NCBI RefSeq assembly: GCF_000826545.1
Contig: NZ_CDME01000002.1
Location: 1,621,187-1,685,186 of the forward strand
Length of the DNA: 64,000 nucleotides
From: Kibdelosporangium sp. MJ126-NF4
Lineage (GTDB): Bacteria; Actinomycetota; Actinomycetes; Mycobacteriales; Pseudonocardiaceae
Direction of reading: 5' to 3'
Shown here: positions 36,485 through 45,994 of the stretch, piece by piece
Layout: each line of letters begins with the position of its first letter
How positions within the stretch are numbered: position 1 is the stretch's first letter
Notes under the pieces: model-generated
Database searches by the model: none
Told to the model about the DNA's origin: nothing
Seen by the model: the letters and a program-made list of their open reading frames with translations, nothing else
Position numbers and translations under genes: made by a program

Positions 36485-38242
36485 ATGGACTATCCCTCCA
36501 TACACAGCACGTTCGCCGCTCAGGCGGCCAGGACGCCGGACGCGGTGGCGGTGGTCCGCGGCCAGGACAGACTGTCCTATCGCGATCTCGACATCCGCGC
36601 CAACCAGCTGGCCCATCGGCTGCGCAGGTTCGGTGTGGGGCCGGAAACACCGGTCGCCGTCCTCATGGAACGCTCAACCCACCTCGTGGTCGCGTTGCTC
36701 GCGGTGCTGAAGGCGGGCGCGTTCTACCTGCCCCTGCATTCGGCGTATCCGCCCGAGCGGATGCGCAAGATCATGGACCACGCCCGGCGGCCGATCCTGC
36801 TCGTCGACGCCTCGGCGAAGCAGTACACCCTCCCCGACGCACGGCTGGTGATCGAGGCGGACACCGAGCAGGCGTTCACCGAGATGCCGCAGTCCGATCC
36901 GGGTGTCCCGGTCACGCCGGACACCACGGCCTACGTCATGCACACCTCGGGCTCGACTGGGGAGCCCGTCGGTGTCGCGGTGCGACACGAAGGCGTGCTG
37001 GGCATGGTCGAGGACTCCTGTTGGGACGGTGGCGGGTTCGACCGTGTGCTGGCGCTGGCACCTCCGGCGTTCAGCGTGTCCGTCTACGAGCTGTGGGTGC
37101 CGTTGTTGCGGGGCGGCCAGGTCGTTCTCGCGCCACCCGGTGAGTTCGACGCGCATTTCCTGCGGCAGATGGTGGCTGAGCACGCGATCACCGGGCTGCA
37201 CCTGACCGCCGGGCTGTTCCGGCTGCTGGCCGAGGATTCGCCGGACTGTCTCAACGGCGTGCGGGAAGTGCTCACCGGCGGGGACGTGATCAGCCCGTCC
37301 GCTGTTCGGCGCGTGCTGGACGCGTGCCCGGGGCTGGTGGTGCGCTCGATGTATGGCGCGACGGAGTTGTCGGTGTTCGTGACGACCGCGCCCGTGGCGC
37401 GCCCGGAGCTCGGCGACGGGGTCCCGCTGGGGCGTCCGATGACCGGCGTCGAGTTGTATGTTCTCAACGACAATCGCGAGCGGGTGCCGGACGGCGCGGT
37501 CGGCGAGCTGTACGTCGGTGGCCGGAGGCTCGCTCGGGGCTACTACGGCCGTCCTGACCTGACGGCCGACCGGTTCGTCGGTAATCCGTTCGCGGACAAG
37601 GGCGAGCGCATGTACCGCACCGGGGACCTGGTGCGGCTGACCGGCGACGGCCAGGTGGACTTCGTGTCCCGGGTCAACGACCAGGTCAAGATCCGCGGCT
37701 TCCGGGTGGAGCCGCTGGAGGTCGAGAGTGCGCTGAGCGCGCGGCCGGGCGTCGCCCATGTCGCGGTCGTGGTGCGGGAGTCCGGGGCCGGTGACAAGCA
37801 GTTGGTCGCCTACGTCGTCGCCGAGGAGTCCGGAGTGGACCTCGCGCAGCTGCGGGCCCACGCGCGGGACCAGTTGCCGGACTACATGGTCCCGTCGGCG
37901 TTCGTCGCGGTGGACGGGCTGCCGTTGACGCCCAACGGGAAGATCGACCGGCGCGCGCTGCCGGAGCCGACGTTCGACCAGGCCGCGGGCTACGAGCCGC
38001 CGGTGACCGAACGGCAGGAGATGCTCTGCGCGCTGTTCGCCGAGGTGCTCGAGGTCGAGCGGGTCGGCATCGACGACAGCTTCTTCGACCTGGGCGGGCA
38101 GTCGATGCTCGCCGCGCGGGTCGCCGCCCGGATCGAGAAGGCCGCGGGCGTTCGCACCACCGTCGGCGACGTGCTCAACGCACCGTCCGTCCGTGAACTG
38201 GACAGCTGGCTGGCGAAGTCCGTTCCCGTTGGCAGCAAGTAA
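36485..38242 (+). CDS. Free-standing NRPS adenylation-thiolation didomain
   Basis: 585 residues. The adenylation domain (about 1-500) has MHTSGSTGEPVGVAV (A3), YGATELSVF (A5), GELYVGGRRLARGYYGRPDLT (A6-A7 region), YRTGDLVR and the catalytic lysine in NGKIDRR (A10). The carrier domain ends the protein with DSFFDLGGQSMLAARV, serine near residue 540. The position that is Asp235 in alpha-amino-acid domains is Ser here (A4 reads FSVSVYE); my eye-derived code is S-V-Y-H-L-G-M-V-F-K, so a beta-amino or non-amino acid is likelier than a standard alpha-amino acid. In C-1027 such free-standing A and carrier proteins load beta-tyrosine. First gene of the tailoring operon. Confidence 0.9.
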   Translation: MDYPSIHSTFAAQAARTPDAVAVVRGQDRLSYRDLDIRANQLAHRLRRFGVGPETPVAVLMERSTHLVVALLAVLKAGAFYLPLHSAYPPERMRKIMDHARRPILLVDASAKQYTLPDARLVIEADTEQAFTEMPQSDPGVPVTPDTTAYVMHTSGSTGEPVGVAVRHEGVLGMVEDSCWDGGGFDRVLALAPPAFSVSVYELWVPLLRGGQVVLAPPGEFDAHFLRQMVAEHAITGLHLTAGLFRLLAEDSPDCLNGVREVLTGGDVISPSAVRRVLDACPGLVVRSMYGATELSVFVTTAPVARPELGDGVPLGRPMTGVELYVLNDNRERVPDGAVGELYVGGRRLARGYYGRPDLTADRFVGNPFADKGERMYRTGDLVRLTGDGQVDFVSRVNDQVKIRGFRVEPLEVESALSARPGVAHVAVVVRESGAGDKQLVAYVVAEESGVDLAQLRAHARDQLPDYMVPSAFVAVDGLPLTPNGKIDRRALPEPTFDQAAGYEPPVTERQEMLCALFAEVLEVERVGIDDSFFDLGGQSMLAARVAARIEKAAGVRTTVGDVLNAPSVRELDSWLAKSVPVGSK

Positions 38243-38270
38243 AGGGGCGCAAGTGAAGGGACGCAGCAGA

Positions 38271-39581
38271 ATGACCGGAACACCGTTGTCGTTCAACCAG
38301 GAGTTCCTGCTCGCGTTCGACAACGGCGACAAGTCCAACGGTGCCTTCGGCGAACGCCACACGCTGGTCAACGCCTGGCGGCTGACCGGGCCGGTGGACC
38401 TCACCGCGCTGCGGCAGGCGCTGGACGACGTGGTGGCCCGGCACGACGTGCTGCGCACCACCCTTGACGCCGACAGCAGCGAGGCCGGGGGCGGCCACCA
38501 GACCGTGCATCCCATGACCAGCGCGGACCTGACTGTGCGGAGCATCGACGGCACCGACCGGGACCACGCCTCGGAGGCTCTGCTCAACGAGGTCGACGCG
38601 GAACCGTTCGACGTCCGCGACCTTCCGCTGCTGCGCGCGGTACTCGGCCGGTTCGACGAGAACGACTCAGTGCTCGTCCTGGCCACGCACCACGCCGGAA
38701 CCGACGGCTGGTCGATGGGCATCCTGGTACGCGACCTGGCCGCCTGCTACACCGCCCGGCTGACCGGCAGGCCCGCCGACCTGCCACAGGCGCCGCAGTA
38801 CACGGAGTTCGCGTCCTGGCAACGACAGTTCGGCTCCCCCACGCCCGAGTCGGTGGAGTACTGGCGGGGCAAGCTCGCCGGTGCCGGGATGCTCGGCATC
38901 CCCACCGACCGTCCGTACCCGGCAGGCACCGTCGACGTCTACGCAGCCCACCGGTTCGTCATCGACGACGAACTCTCCGGCCTGGCGAAACAGTTCGCCC
39001 GATCGATGCGCAGCACGCTGTTCATGGTCCTGCTCGCGGCTCACCAGACGCAGTTGCGGGACATGACCGGGGTCGCCGAGGTGATGATCCCGACCTTCAC
39101 CTCCGGCCGTTACGACGAACGGTTCACCGACACCGTCGGCCCGTTCTTCAACCTGTTGCCGTTGCTGACGGACATGACCGGCGTCCGGCACCTGCGGGAC
39201 GCCGTCGGGCGCGTCCGCACGACCTGCCTTGAGGCGTACGCCAACGACATCCCGTTCGGCGACATCGTGTCCGCCGCGCCGCAGATCACCAAGGCGTTCG
39301 GCGATCCCCACGGTTCCGTCGTCGCCTTCGAGGTCCTGCAGCACCCGGACTTCGCCGATAACCTCGTCTTCGGTGCCGCCACCGCGGTGGCCATCCGCGA
39401 CCGGCGGCTGTCCCAGTCGCTGGCCGCGAGCATTCCCAACGGTGGTGTGTGGGCGTTGGAGGTCCTCCGATCCGGCCGGATCGCGGGCAGCTTGAAGTAC
39501 AACCGCAACACCTTCGACGACGACACGATCGTCGGCATCGCCGACGACTTCCAGCGCCGCCTGCGATCGGCGCTGACATGA
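38271..39581 (+). CDS. Free-standing condensation enzyme (SgcC5-like)
   Basis: 436 residues from the ATG at 38271; a GTG at 38253 with its own AGGGG site is an alternative. The condensation catalytic motif is intact as HHAGTDG near residue 141, and the N-terminal PLSFNQEFLL and later FFNLLPLLTD-like stretches fit the C-domain fold. In C-1027, SgcC5 couples a carrier-bound beta-amino acyl group to a core hydroxyl as an ester. With the A-T didomain immediately upstream and an epoxide hydrolase to provide a diol, an analogous esterification or amidation of the core is inferred. Confidence 0.9.
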   Translation: MTGTPLSFNQEFLLAFDNGDKSNGAFGERHTLVNAWRLTGPVDLTALRQALDDVVARHDVLRTTLDADSSEAGGGHQTVHPMTSADLTVRSIDGTDRDHASEALLNEVDAEPFDVRDLPLLRAVLGRFDENDSVLVLATHHAGTDGWSMGILVRDLAACYTARLTGRPADLPQAPQYTEFASWQRQFGSPTPESVEYWRGKLAGAGMLGIPTDRPYPAGTVDVYAAHRFVIDDELSGLAKQFARSMRSTLFMVLLAAHQTQLRDMTGVAEVMIPTFTSGRYDERFTDTVGPFFNLLPLLTDMTGVRHLRDAVGRVRTTCLEAYANDIPFGDIVSAAPQITKAFGDPHGSVVAFEVLQHPDFADNLVFGAATAVAIRDRRLSQSLAASIPNGGVWALEVLRSGRIAGSLKYNRNTFDDDTIVGIADDFQRRLRSALT

Positions 39582-39634
39582 CCGGCCCACATGTGATCGG
39601 CCCAAATGTGACAGACAAGGAGAGCCCGCGCGCC

Positions 39635-40828
39635 ATGACAACGACCAGCACCGTGTCGGCGGACGAGATGGTGGCACGCGCCGAGGCGATCGCGGCGAAA
39701 CTCGTCAGCCTGCAGTCCGAGACCGAGCACCGCACCTACTACGCACCCGAGATCCACGACGAGATAGTCGCGGCGGGCCTGTACCGGCTGCTGGTCCCCC
39801 GCCGATACGGCGGACACGAACTGGGCGCCGACACGTTCGCCCGTGTCTGCATGGCCCTCTCACGCGGCTGCCCGTCCAGTGGCTGGATGTATCTGTTCGG
39901 CGCGGCGCACGCGCTCGTGGTCGGCACACTGTTCGAGGACCAGGCCCAGCGTGAGCTGTTCAGTGTCGGGGATTTCATCTGCCCGGCGACGGTGGCGCCC
40001 AGCGGCAACGCCACCCGTGTCGAGGGCGGCTGGGTGATCAACGGGACGTGGCGGTACTGCTCCGGCGCGCCGTACGCGACCCATTTCCTCGGTCACACCT
40101 TGGTGCAGCAGGGAAACGGGCATGAGCCGATGCCGTTGATGTTCGTCGTGCCGCGCGAGTCGTGGCGGCTGGAGAACGACTGGGGCGAGCAGTTGGGCCT
40201 GCGGGGCAGCGGATCGCACGGCATCTCGGTCACTGACGCGTTCGTGCCGTCGCACCACACCCGCGAGGGCTTCCTGAGCATGGTGGACGCCACCGGTGAC
40301 CTGCCGGGCCGGTCGTTGCACAGCGCGGAGTACGGCGGCGGCCCGCTGAGCTTCATGCTGCTGGAACTCGGCATCCTCGCCGTGGGCATGGCACAGGGCG
40401 CGCTGGACGCGTACGCCGACCTGATGCGCACGAGAACGACGACCTTCCTGCCGATCGTCCCTCGCACCGAGGATCCCGACTACCAGTTCCGCTTCGGCGA
40501 GGCCGCCGGGATGATCGCCACCGCGCGGGCGGCGGTGCTCGACGCGGTCCGCCAATGGCGTGACCTCGCCGAGCGCGGTCCGGCCGCGATCACCAGGGAG
40601 CAGGAGCTCCGGCTGGCGCTCGTCGGACGGGAGTCCGTCCGGTTGTGCTGGCGCGCGGTCGAAGGCCAGCTGTTCCCCACCGCCGGGTCCAGCTCGATCC
40701 GCGCGGGCGAACGGTTCGAGCGTGTCTGGCGTGACATGTCGATGCTGCACAGCCACGCCGGGTTGGGCACGTTCCTCGCGTCGATGGCCAACCGCGAACT
40801 CGCCAAAGTCCACTTCGGCCTCACCTGA
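39635..40828 (+). CDS. Acyl-CoA-dehydrogenase-fold flavin monooxygenase, copy 1
   Basis: 397 residues from ATG 39635, preceded by AAGGAG at 39617-39622; an ATG at 39578 overlapping the condensation gene stop could instead be used. The sequence has the ACAD/HsaA-type form: helical N-terminus with LVPRRYGGHELGADTF, a middle beta region with VINGTWRYCSGAPYATHF and a helical C-terminus with GERFERVWRDMSMLHSHAGL. The base glutamate of true dehydrogenases is not evident. Group D members are FMNH2/FADH2-dependent monooxygenases that need a flavin reductase; the E6-type reductase in this cluster could serve. Confidence 0.85.
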   Translation: MTTTSTVSADEMVARAEAIAAKLVSLQSETEHRTYYAPEIHDEIVAAGLYRLLVPRRYGGHELGADTFARVCMALSRGCPSSGWMYLFGAAHALVVGTLFEDQAQRELFSVGDFICPATVAPSGNATRVEGGWVINGTWRYCSGAPYATHFLGHTLVQQGNGHEPMPLMFVVPRESWRLENDWGEQLGLRGSGSHGISVTDAFVPSHHTREGFLSMVDATGDLPGRSLHSAEYGGGPLSFMLLELGILAVGMAQGALDAYADLMRTRTTTFLPIVPRTEDPDYQFRFGEAAGMIATARAAVLDAVRQWRDLAERGPAAITREQELRLALVGRESVRLCWRAVEGQLFPTAGSSSIRAGERFERVWRDMSMLHSHAGLGTFLASMANRELAKVHFGLT

Positions 40829-40839
40829 AGGAAGAACGC

Positions 40840-42078
40840 ATGAACGCCAACCGATGCCCGGTACTCGACAGCAGTGGCCGGGGAGTCCACGAGGACGCGG
40901 CCAAGGTCCGCGACCAGGGCCCGGCGGTCCGGGTCGAACTGCCCGGCGGGATCCACGCCTGGTGGGTCAACCGCTACGACATCGCCAAGCAGATGCTTGC
41001 CTCCCCGGACGTCACCAAGAGCGCGCGGGCGCACTGGCCCGCGTTCCAGCAGGGCGAGATCTCCCCCGGCTGGGAGCTGATCAGCTGGGTGGCGATGGAC
41101 AACATCTCGACCACGCACGGCGCCGACCACCTGCGGCTGCGCCGCCTGATCGCCAAGGCCTTCACCGGCCGCCGGGTCGAGCAGTTGCGGCCGCAGGTGA
41201 CCGGGCTGGTGACGATGCTGCTCGACGGCATCTCCGCGCAGCAGGGTGACGTGGTGGACCTGCGTGAGCAGTTCTGCTACCCGCTGCCCGCACTGCTGGT
41301 GGCCAACCTGATCGGGATGACGGACGAGCAGCGCCGTCAGGCCGCGATGGCGATGGACCGGATGGCCGACATCGACATCACTCCCGAGGAGGCCGCGGGC
41401 ATCCTGGCGGGCTGGCGGGCCTCGATGGAGGAGCTGATCGCGGTCAAGCGGGCCAACCCCGCCGAGGACATCGCCACCGACCTGATCGCCGTGCGCGACG
41501 ACGAGAACGGCGGCGCGAAGCTGTCCGACCAGGAACTGTGCGACACGCTCTTCGCCATCCTCGGCGCGGGTTCGGAGACCACGATCAACTTCCTGGACAA
41601 CGCCGTCAGCGCGCTGCTGACCCACCCGGAGCAGCTCGCGCTGGTCCGCTCCGGCGAGGCCAGCTGGAGCGACGTGATCGAGGAGACGCTGCGCGTGCAG
41701 TGTCCACTCGCGAACCTGCCGCTCCGGTTCGCCGTGCGCGACGTCGAGTTCGGCGGACTGGCCATCAAGCAGGGCGAGCCGATCCTGATCAACTACGCCG
41801 CGCTCGGCCGTGACCCGGCGCTGCACGGCGACACCGCCGCCGAGTTCGACATCACCAGGCAGGACAAGGAGCACGTGTCGTTCGGGCACGGCCCGCACTA
41901 CTGCCTCGGCGCCGGGATCGCCCGGTTGGTCGCGGGAATCGGCCTGCCCGCGTTGTTCGAGCGGTTCCCGGACATGGCGCTCGCGGTCGCGCCGCAGGAG
42001 CTGGAGCCGCTGCCCACGTTCATCATGAACGGCCACACCAGGCTGCCGGTCCGGTTGACCGCCAACGTGAACGCGTGA
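40840..42078 (+). CDS. Cytochrome P450, bacterial class I type
   Basis: 412 residues, 11 bp after the flavoenzyme. It has LGAGSETTINFLDN in the I-helix (near residue 244), EETLR in the ExxR K-helix, and the haem motif FGHGPHYCLGAGIAR with cysteine near residue 355. The size and motif details are those of CYP107/CYP105-like secondary-metabolite P450s that use external ferredoxin. It differs clearly from the E7-type P450 at 4843. Expected to hydroxylate or couple a peripheral unit or the core; site unknown. Confidence 0.93.
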   Translation: MNANRCPVLDSSGRGVHEDAAKVRDQGPAVRVELPGGIHAWWVNRYDIAKQMLASPDVTKSARAHWPAFQQGEISPGWELISWVAMDNISTTHGADHLRLRRLIAKAFTGRRVEQLRPQVTGLVTMLLDGISAQQGDVVDLREQFCYPLPALLVANLIGMTDEQRRQAAMAMDRMADIDITPEEAAGILAGWRASMEELIAVKRANPAEDIATDLIAVRDDENGGAKLSDQELCDTLFAILGAGSETTINFLDNAVSALLTHPEQLALVRSGEASWSDVIEETLRVQCPLANLPLRFAVRDVEFGGLAIKQGEPILINYAALGRDPALHGDTAAEFDITRQDKEHVSFGHGPHYCLGAGIARLVAGIGLPALFERFPDMALAVAPQELEPLPTFIMNGHTRLPVRLTANVNA

Positions 42079-42115
42079 CACCCGCAGACCAAACAGGACA
42101 GTGAGGAGGCGCAAC

Positions 42116-43006
42116 GTGCAGGTTGGCCTGGAATTGGGAGCGTTCGCGTGGCCGGGCGGACCGGCCGCGATCGGCACGACGGTCGCGCGGTTCGCCCAGC
42201 TCGCCGACGAGGCCGGGTTCGCGTCGCTGAGCACGGGCGACCATCTCTGGCAAGGCTTCAACGCGGGCGGCGAACACCAGCCGTACCTCGAGTGTTTCAC
42301 CACGCTCGCGGTGATGGCGGCCAACACCCGGCGCTGCCGGGTGTCGCCGGTGGTGGCGGGCGTGCACTTCCGGCACCCGGCGGTGCTGGCCAAGACGATC
42401 ACCACGCTGGACCTGTTGTCCGGCGGGCGGGCCGGAGTCGGGCTCGGCGTCGGCTGGAACGCCGACGAGGCCACCGGCTCAGGCATCGCGTTCCCGTCGG
42501 TGGCAAAACGGTTCGAGATGCTCGACGAGACACTGCGGATCCTGCTCGCCTACTGGACCGGCGAGCAGGGCACCGAGAACGCCTTCCACGGCAAGCACTA
42601 TCAACTGGACCGGGTGCTGGGTGTTCCGCAGAGCCTGACCAGGCCACACCCGCCGATCCTGCTCGGCGGCGGTGGCGAGAAGACACTGCGGCTGGTGGCG
42701 AAGTACGCCGACGCGTGCAACCTCTACCCCACCCCGGAGATGCCCGCGCAGCTGGACCGGCTGCGGGAGATCTGCGCCGAGACCGGGCGGGACTACGACG
42801 AGATCGAGAAGACCTGCTGCCTGCCGTTCGACGTCGGCGACGGCAGTGCCAACGGAACTGGCGGGACCGGCGAACTGCTCGACACCCTGCAGCAGCTCGG
42901 CGGCCAGGGCATCCAGACCGTGATCGGCATCGTCGCGACGGCCGACCCGGTCAGGCAGGTCGAACTGATCGGCGAGAAGGTGCTGCCCGCGCTGGGCACC
43001 CGGTAA
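42116..43006 (+). CDS. F420-dependent LLM-class oxidoreductase
   Basis: 296 residues from GTG 42116, with GAGGAGG 6 nt upstream. The luciferase-like monooxygenase barrel shows VQVGLELGAFAWPG at the N-terminus, SLSTGDHLW near residue 40, GRAGVGLGVGWNADE near 105 and HPPILLGGGGEKTLRLVAKYAD near 180. This last pattern is common in F420-using actinobacterial subgroups. Such enzymes oxidise alcohols or reduce activated double bonds through hydride transfer. It sits between the P450 and the second ACAD-like gene in the tailoring operon. Confidence 0.88.
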   Translation: MQVGLELGAFAWPGGPAAIGTTVARFAQLADEAGFASLSTGDHLWQGFNAGGEHQPYLECFTTLAVMAANTRRCRVSPVVAGVHFRHPAVLAKTITTLDLLSGGRAGVGLGVGWNADEATGSGIAFPSVAKRFEMLDETLRILLAYWTGEQGTENAFHGKHYQLDRVLGVPQSLTRPHPPILLGGGGEKTLRLVAKYADACNLYPTPEMPAQLDRLREICAETGRDYDEIEKTCCLPFDVGDGSANGTGGTGELLDTLQQLGGQGIQTVIGIVATADPVRQVELIGEKVLPALGTR

Positions 43007-43035
43007 TCCGTACAACGCAGAACGTGGAGGACATC

Positions 43036-44217
43036 GTGACGAAGATCGGATTCCCGTCGCGGCAGCAGTTGGTTCGCAAAGCATCCGAGATCGTGCCGTT
43101 GTTGAGCAAGCACGCGCCGTGGGCCGAGGAGAACCGGCGGCTGCACGACGAGGTGATCGAGGCGATGGCCGACGCGGGCGTGTTCCGGCTGCGCAAGCCC
43201 AAGCGCTACGACGGGTACGAAGTGGACACCAGCACGCTTGTCGATGTGCTGTCCGAACTCGGCCGCGGCGACGGGTCCGCGAGCTGGGTCGCGACCGTGT
43301 ACCAGATTCCCGGCTGGATGGCGTGCCTGTTCCCCGACGAGGTGCAGGACGAGGTGTTCGCCGACGCGGACACACGCATCTGCGGCACGCTCAGCCCGAC
43401 CGCGATGGCCGCGCCGAAGGACGGCGGCATGGTGGTCAACGGCAAGTGGCAGTTCATCAGCGGGGCGCACCACAGCCAGTGGCAGGAGATCATCGCGATC
43501 CTGATCCCACCGGACGGCGAGCCGTACCCGGTGATGGCGTTGGTGCCGATGTCGGATCTGCTCATTGTGGACGACTGGCACACGGCTGGCCTGCGCGGCA
43601 CGGGAAGCGTGAGCACGGTCGCCAACGACGTGTTCGTGCCGCAGGAGCGGATCCTGCCGCTGCCGGTGGCGCTCAACGGTGAACCGGTGTCGCGGCGCAA
43701 CGCGGAGTCCAAGGCCTACCGTGTCCCGTTGCTGCCGGTCGCCGCCGCGTCGTCGATCGGGCCGGTCATCGGGATCGGCAAGGCGGCCAAGGAGGCGTTC
43801 TTCAAGCGGCTGCCCGGCCGCAAGATCACCTACACCGACTACGACACCCAGTCCGCCGCACCGCTGACCCATCTGCAGGCGGCCGAGGCCTCGATGAAGC
43901 TGGACGAGGCCGAGTTCCACGCGCAGCGCCTCGCCACGTTGGTGGACACGAAGGGCAACGAGGGCGCGCAGTGGAAGACCGAGGAGCGCGTCCTGGCGCG
44001 TGCCGACATGGGCCAGGCGGTGCGTCTCGTGCGGGACGCGGTCGACATCTTCGCCACCGCCAGCGGTGGCACGTCGATCTACAGCGACGTGCCGATCCAG
44101 CGGATCGCGCGTGACGTCCACGCGGTGTACCAGCACGCGCTGATGCACCCGAACACCAACGCCGAGCTGTACGGCCGCGTGCTGTGCGGCCTCGCACCCA
44201 ACTCACTGTACGTCTGA
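43036..44217 (+). CDS. Acyl-CoA-dehydrogenase-fold flavin monooxygenase, copy 2
   Basis: 393 residues from GTG 43036, with GGAGG 5 nt upstream. HsaA/HpaB-like group D features: FRLRKPKRYDGYEVDTSTLV near residue 52, GRGDGSASWVATVY near 75, VVNGKWQFISGAHHSQWQ near 133 and SIYSDVPIQRIARDVHAVYQHALM near 350. It is only moderately like copy 1, so the two likely hydroxylate different substrates. A carrier-bound aryl group on the A-T protein is a reasonable guess, by analogy with SgcC on beta-tyrosine, though SgcC is a different HpaB subfamily. Confidence 0.85.
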   Translation: MTKIGFPSRQQLVRKASEIVPLLSKHAPWAEENRRLHDEVIEAMADAGVFRLRKPKRYDGYEVDTSTLVDVLSELGRGDGSASWVATVYQIPGWMACLFPDEVQDEVFADADTRICGTLSPTAMAAPKDGGMVVNGKWQFISGAHHSQWQEIIAILIPPDGEPYPVMALVPMSDLLIVDDWHTAGLRGTGSVSTVANDVFVPQERILPLPVALNGEPVSRRNAESKAYRVPLLPVAAASSIGPVIGIGKAAKEAFFKRLPGRKITYTDYDTQSAAPLTHLQAAEASMKLDEAEFHAQRLATLVDTKGNEGAQWKTEERVLARADMGQAVRLVRDAVDIFATASGGTSIYSDVPIQRIARDVHAVYQHALMHPNTNAELYGRVLCGLAPNSLYV

Positions 44218-44238
44218 CAGTCCGGAAAGGACACTGCA

Positions 44239-44667
44239 ATGAGTGTGAGCGCTGAGCTCGTCACCGAGCCCGCCGACGCGGACAAGGCCGCGATCGCGGC
44301 GCTGACCCAGAAAGTGGTCGCCGCGTGGGCCTACAACGACGCGGACAAGTTCGCCGACACGTTCATCGAGAACGGGACCATGATCCTCGCCGGTGTGTTC
44401 TGCCGCAACCGCGAAGAGGTCCGCCAGTACATGACCGAGGCGTACAAGGGCCGCTACAAGGGCACACAGGTCACCGGCAAGCCGATCAGCATGCGCACGC
44501 TGGGCGACAACGCGGCGATCCTGCTGTCCCGCGGCGGCGTGCTGGAGGCCGGTGAGACCGAGACAAACGACAAGCAGGCCATCCACGCCTCATGGGTGGC
44601 CGTGCGGCAGGGCGCGGAATGGCGCCTGGCCGCGTACCAGAACACCCCCGTCCATAACCCGTGGTGA
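44239..44667 (+). CDS. SgcJ/EcaC-like NTF2-fold protein
   Basis: 142 residues of the NTF2/SnoaL-like cone fold: KAAIAALTQKVVAAWAYNDADKFADTF helix, FIENGTMILAGVFCRNREEV and the closing HASWVAVRQGAEWRLAAYQNTPVHNPW. It closely fits the SgcJ/EcaC family, whose founding member is from the C-1027 cluster and which recurs in nine-membered enediyne clusters. Its reaction is not settled; a role with core processing or cyclase-like shaping is suggested. AAAGGA-type site precedes the ATG. Confidence 0.88.
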   Translation: MSVSAELVTEPADADKAAIAALTQKVVAAWAYNDADKFADTFIENGTMILAGVFCRNREEVRQYMTEAYKGRYKGTQVTGKPISMRTLGDNAAILLSRGGVLEAGETETNDKQAIHASWVAVRQGAEWRLAAYQNTPVHNPW

Positions 44668-44695
44668 CTTCACCGAACTGACCAGGAGGCATGTG

Positions 44696-45994
44696 ATGAG
44701 CACCCGCGCTGTAGTGCTTGGCGGGAGCATGGCCGGGCTGCTCGCAGCGCGGGTGCTGGCCGAGACGTTCACCGAGGTGCTGGTGGTCGACCGGGACAAG
44801 CTGATCGGCGTGACCGAACCACGCCGTGGTGTCCCGCAGGGCAGACACATCCACGGCCTGCTCGCCCGCGGCCACCAGATACTGGACGAACTGTTCGACG
44901 GCTTCACCCAGGACGCACTGGCCGAGGGCGCGCTGACCGGTGACCTCGGCGAGCACCGGTGGTTCTTCGCCGGGCAGGAGGCGGCCAAGGCCGTCACGGG
45001 CATGAAGTACATCTCGGCCACCCGGCCGGTGCTGGAGAGCTTCGTGCGGGCCCGGGTCGCCGCGCTGGGCAACGTGAAGTTCCTGGAGCAGCACGACATC
45101 GTCGGCCTGGTCGCCTCTCCCGACAGGACCAGGATCACCGGTGCGCGCGTGCACGCCGGGTCCGAGGCGACCCTGGACGCGGACCTGGTGGTCGACGCCA
45201 CCGGCCGCGGTTCACGCACCCCGGCCTGGCTGGCCGAACTCGGCTACGAACGTCCGGCCGAGGAACAGGTCAAGATCGATTTCAGCTACACCACGAGGAC
45301 CTACCGGCTGCCGGACCCGTCGGTGATGAACGGCGTCAAGTCGGTCAACCCGCTGCCCTCCCCCGTGACCCGCCGCAGCGCCTTCTTCTCCGCGATGGAG
45401 AACGGCACATGGGTGCTGTCGGTCGGCGGGGTGCTCGGCGACCGGGCGCCGACCGACCCCGACGGTTTCCTCGACTACGTCCGGTCCCTGCCGACACCGG
45501 ACATCTACCGCGTCGTCAAGGACGCGGAGCCGCTCACCGAAGCGGTCAACTTCCGCTACCCCGTCAGCATCCGCCCGCGCTACGACAAACTGACCCGGCT
45601 GCCCGCCGGATTCATCGTCCTCGGGGACGCCGCCTGCAGCTTCAACCCCGTGTACGGGCAGGGAATGACCGTGGCCGCCCAGGAAGCCCTGGTGCTGCGT
45701 GAGCACACGCGGCGCGGAATCCCGGATCCGCACGCGTTCCAGCGGGCCATCGCGAAGGTGATCGACGTGCCGTGGGGCATCTCGGCGGGCGGTGACCTGT
45801 CCTTCCCCGAGGTCGAGGGCAAGCGCCCGCTCCAGGTCCGCGTGCTCAACGGCTACATGGCGAAGGTCATGTCGGCCGCGACCAAGGACCCGGTCGTACT
45901 GTCGGCGTTCATGCGGGTGGCCGGTCTGGTAGACCCGCCGCAGGCGTTGCTGAAGCCTCCCATGCTGATCCGTGTCCTGCGGCAGGCACGGTGA
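44696..45994 (+). CDS. FAD-dependent monooxygenase (PHBH-fold type)
   Basis: 432 residues; ATG 44696 with AGGAGG 6 nt upstream. N-terminal dinucleotide-binding VVLGGSMAGLLAARVLAE, then PRRGVPQGRHIHGLLARG, a mid-chain DADLVVDATGRGSRTP motif and the second FAD motif GFIVLGDAACSFNPVYGQGM near residue 305. This subgroup of aromatic-hydroxylase-like and halogenase-like enzymes includes hydroxylases of antibiotics; the flavin-halogenase WxWxIP signature is not present, so monooxygenation is preferred. Its stop overlaps the GTG of the ThDP enzyme. Confidence 0.85.
   Translation: MSTRAVVLGGSMAGLLAARVLAETFTEVLVVDRDKLIGVTEPRRGVPQGRHIHGLLARGHQILDELFDGFTQDALAEGALTGDLGEHRWFFAGQEAAKAVTGMKYISATRPVLESFVRARVAALGNVKFLEQHDIVGLVASPDRTRITGARVHAGSEATLDADLVVDATGRGSRTPAWLAELGYERPAEEQVKIDFSYTTRTYRLPDPSVMNGVKSVNPLPSPVTRRSAFFSAMENGTWVLSVGGVLGDRAPTDPDGFLDYVRSLPTPDIYRVVKDAEPLTEAVNFRYPVSIRPRYDKLTRLPAGFIVLGDAACSFNPVYGQGMTVAAQEALVLREHTRRGIPDPHAFQRAIAKVIDVPWGISAGGDLSFPEVEGKRPLQVRVLNGYMAKVMSAATKDPVVLSAFMRVAGLVDPPQALLKPPMLIRVLRQAR

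Noticed and set aside
44696..45994. Flavin-dependent halogenase as identity of the FAD enzyme
   Set aside because: The WxWxIP halogenase motif was not seen; the PHBH-fold monooxygenase reading fits better.
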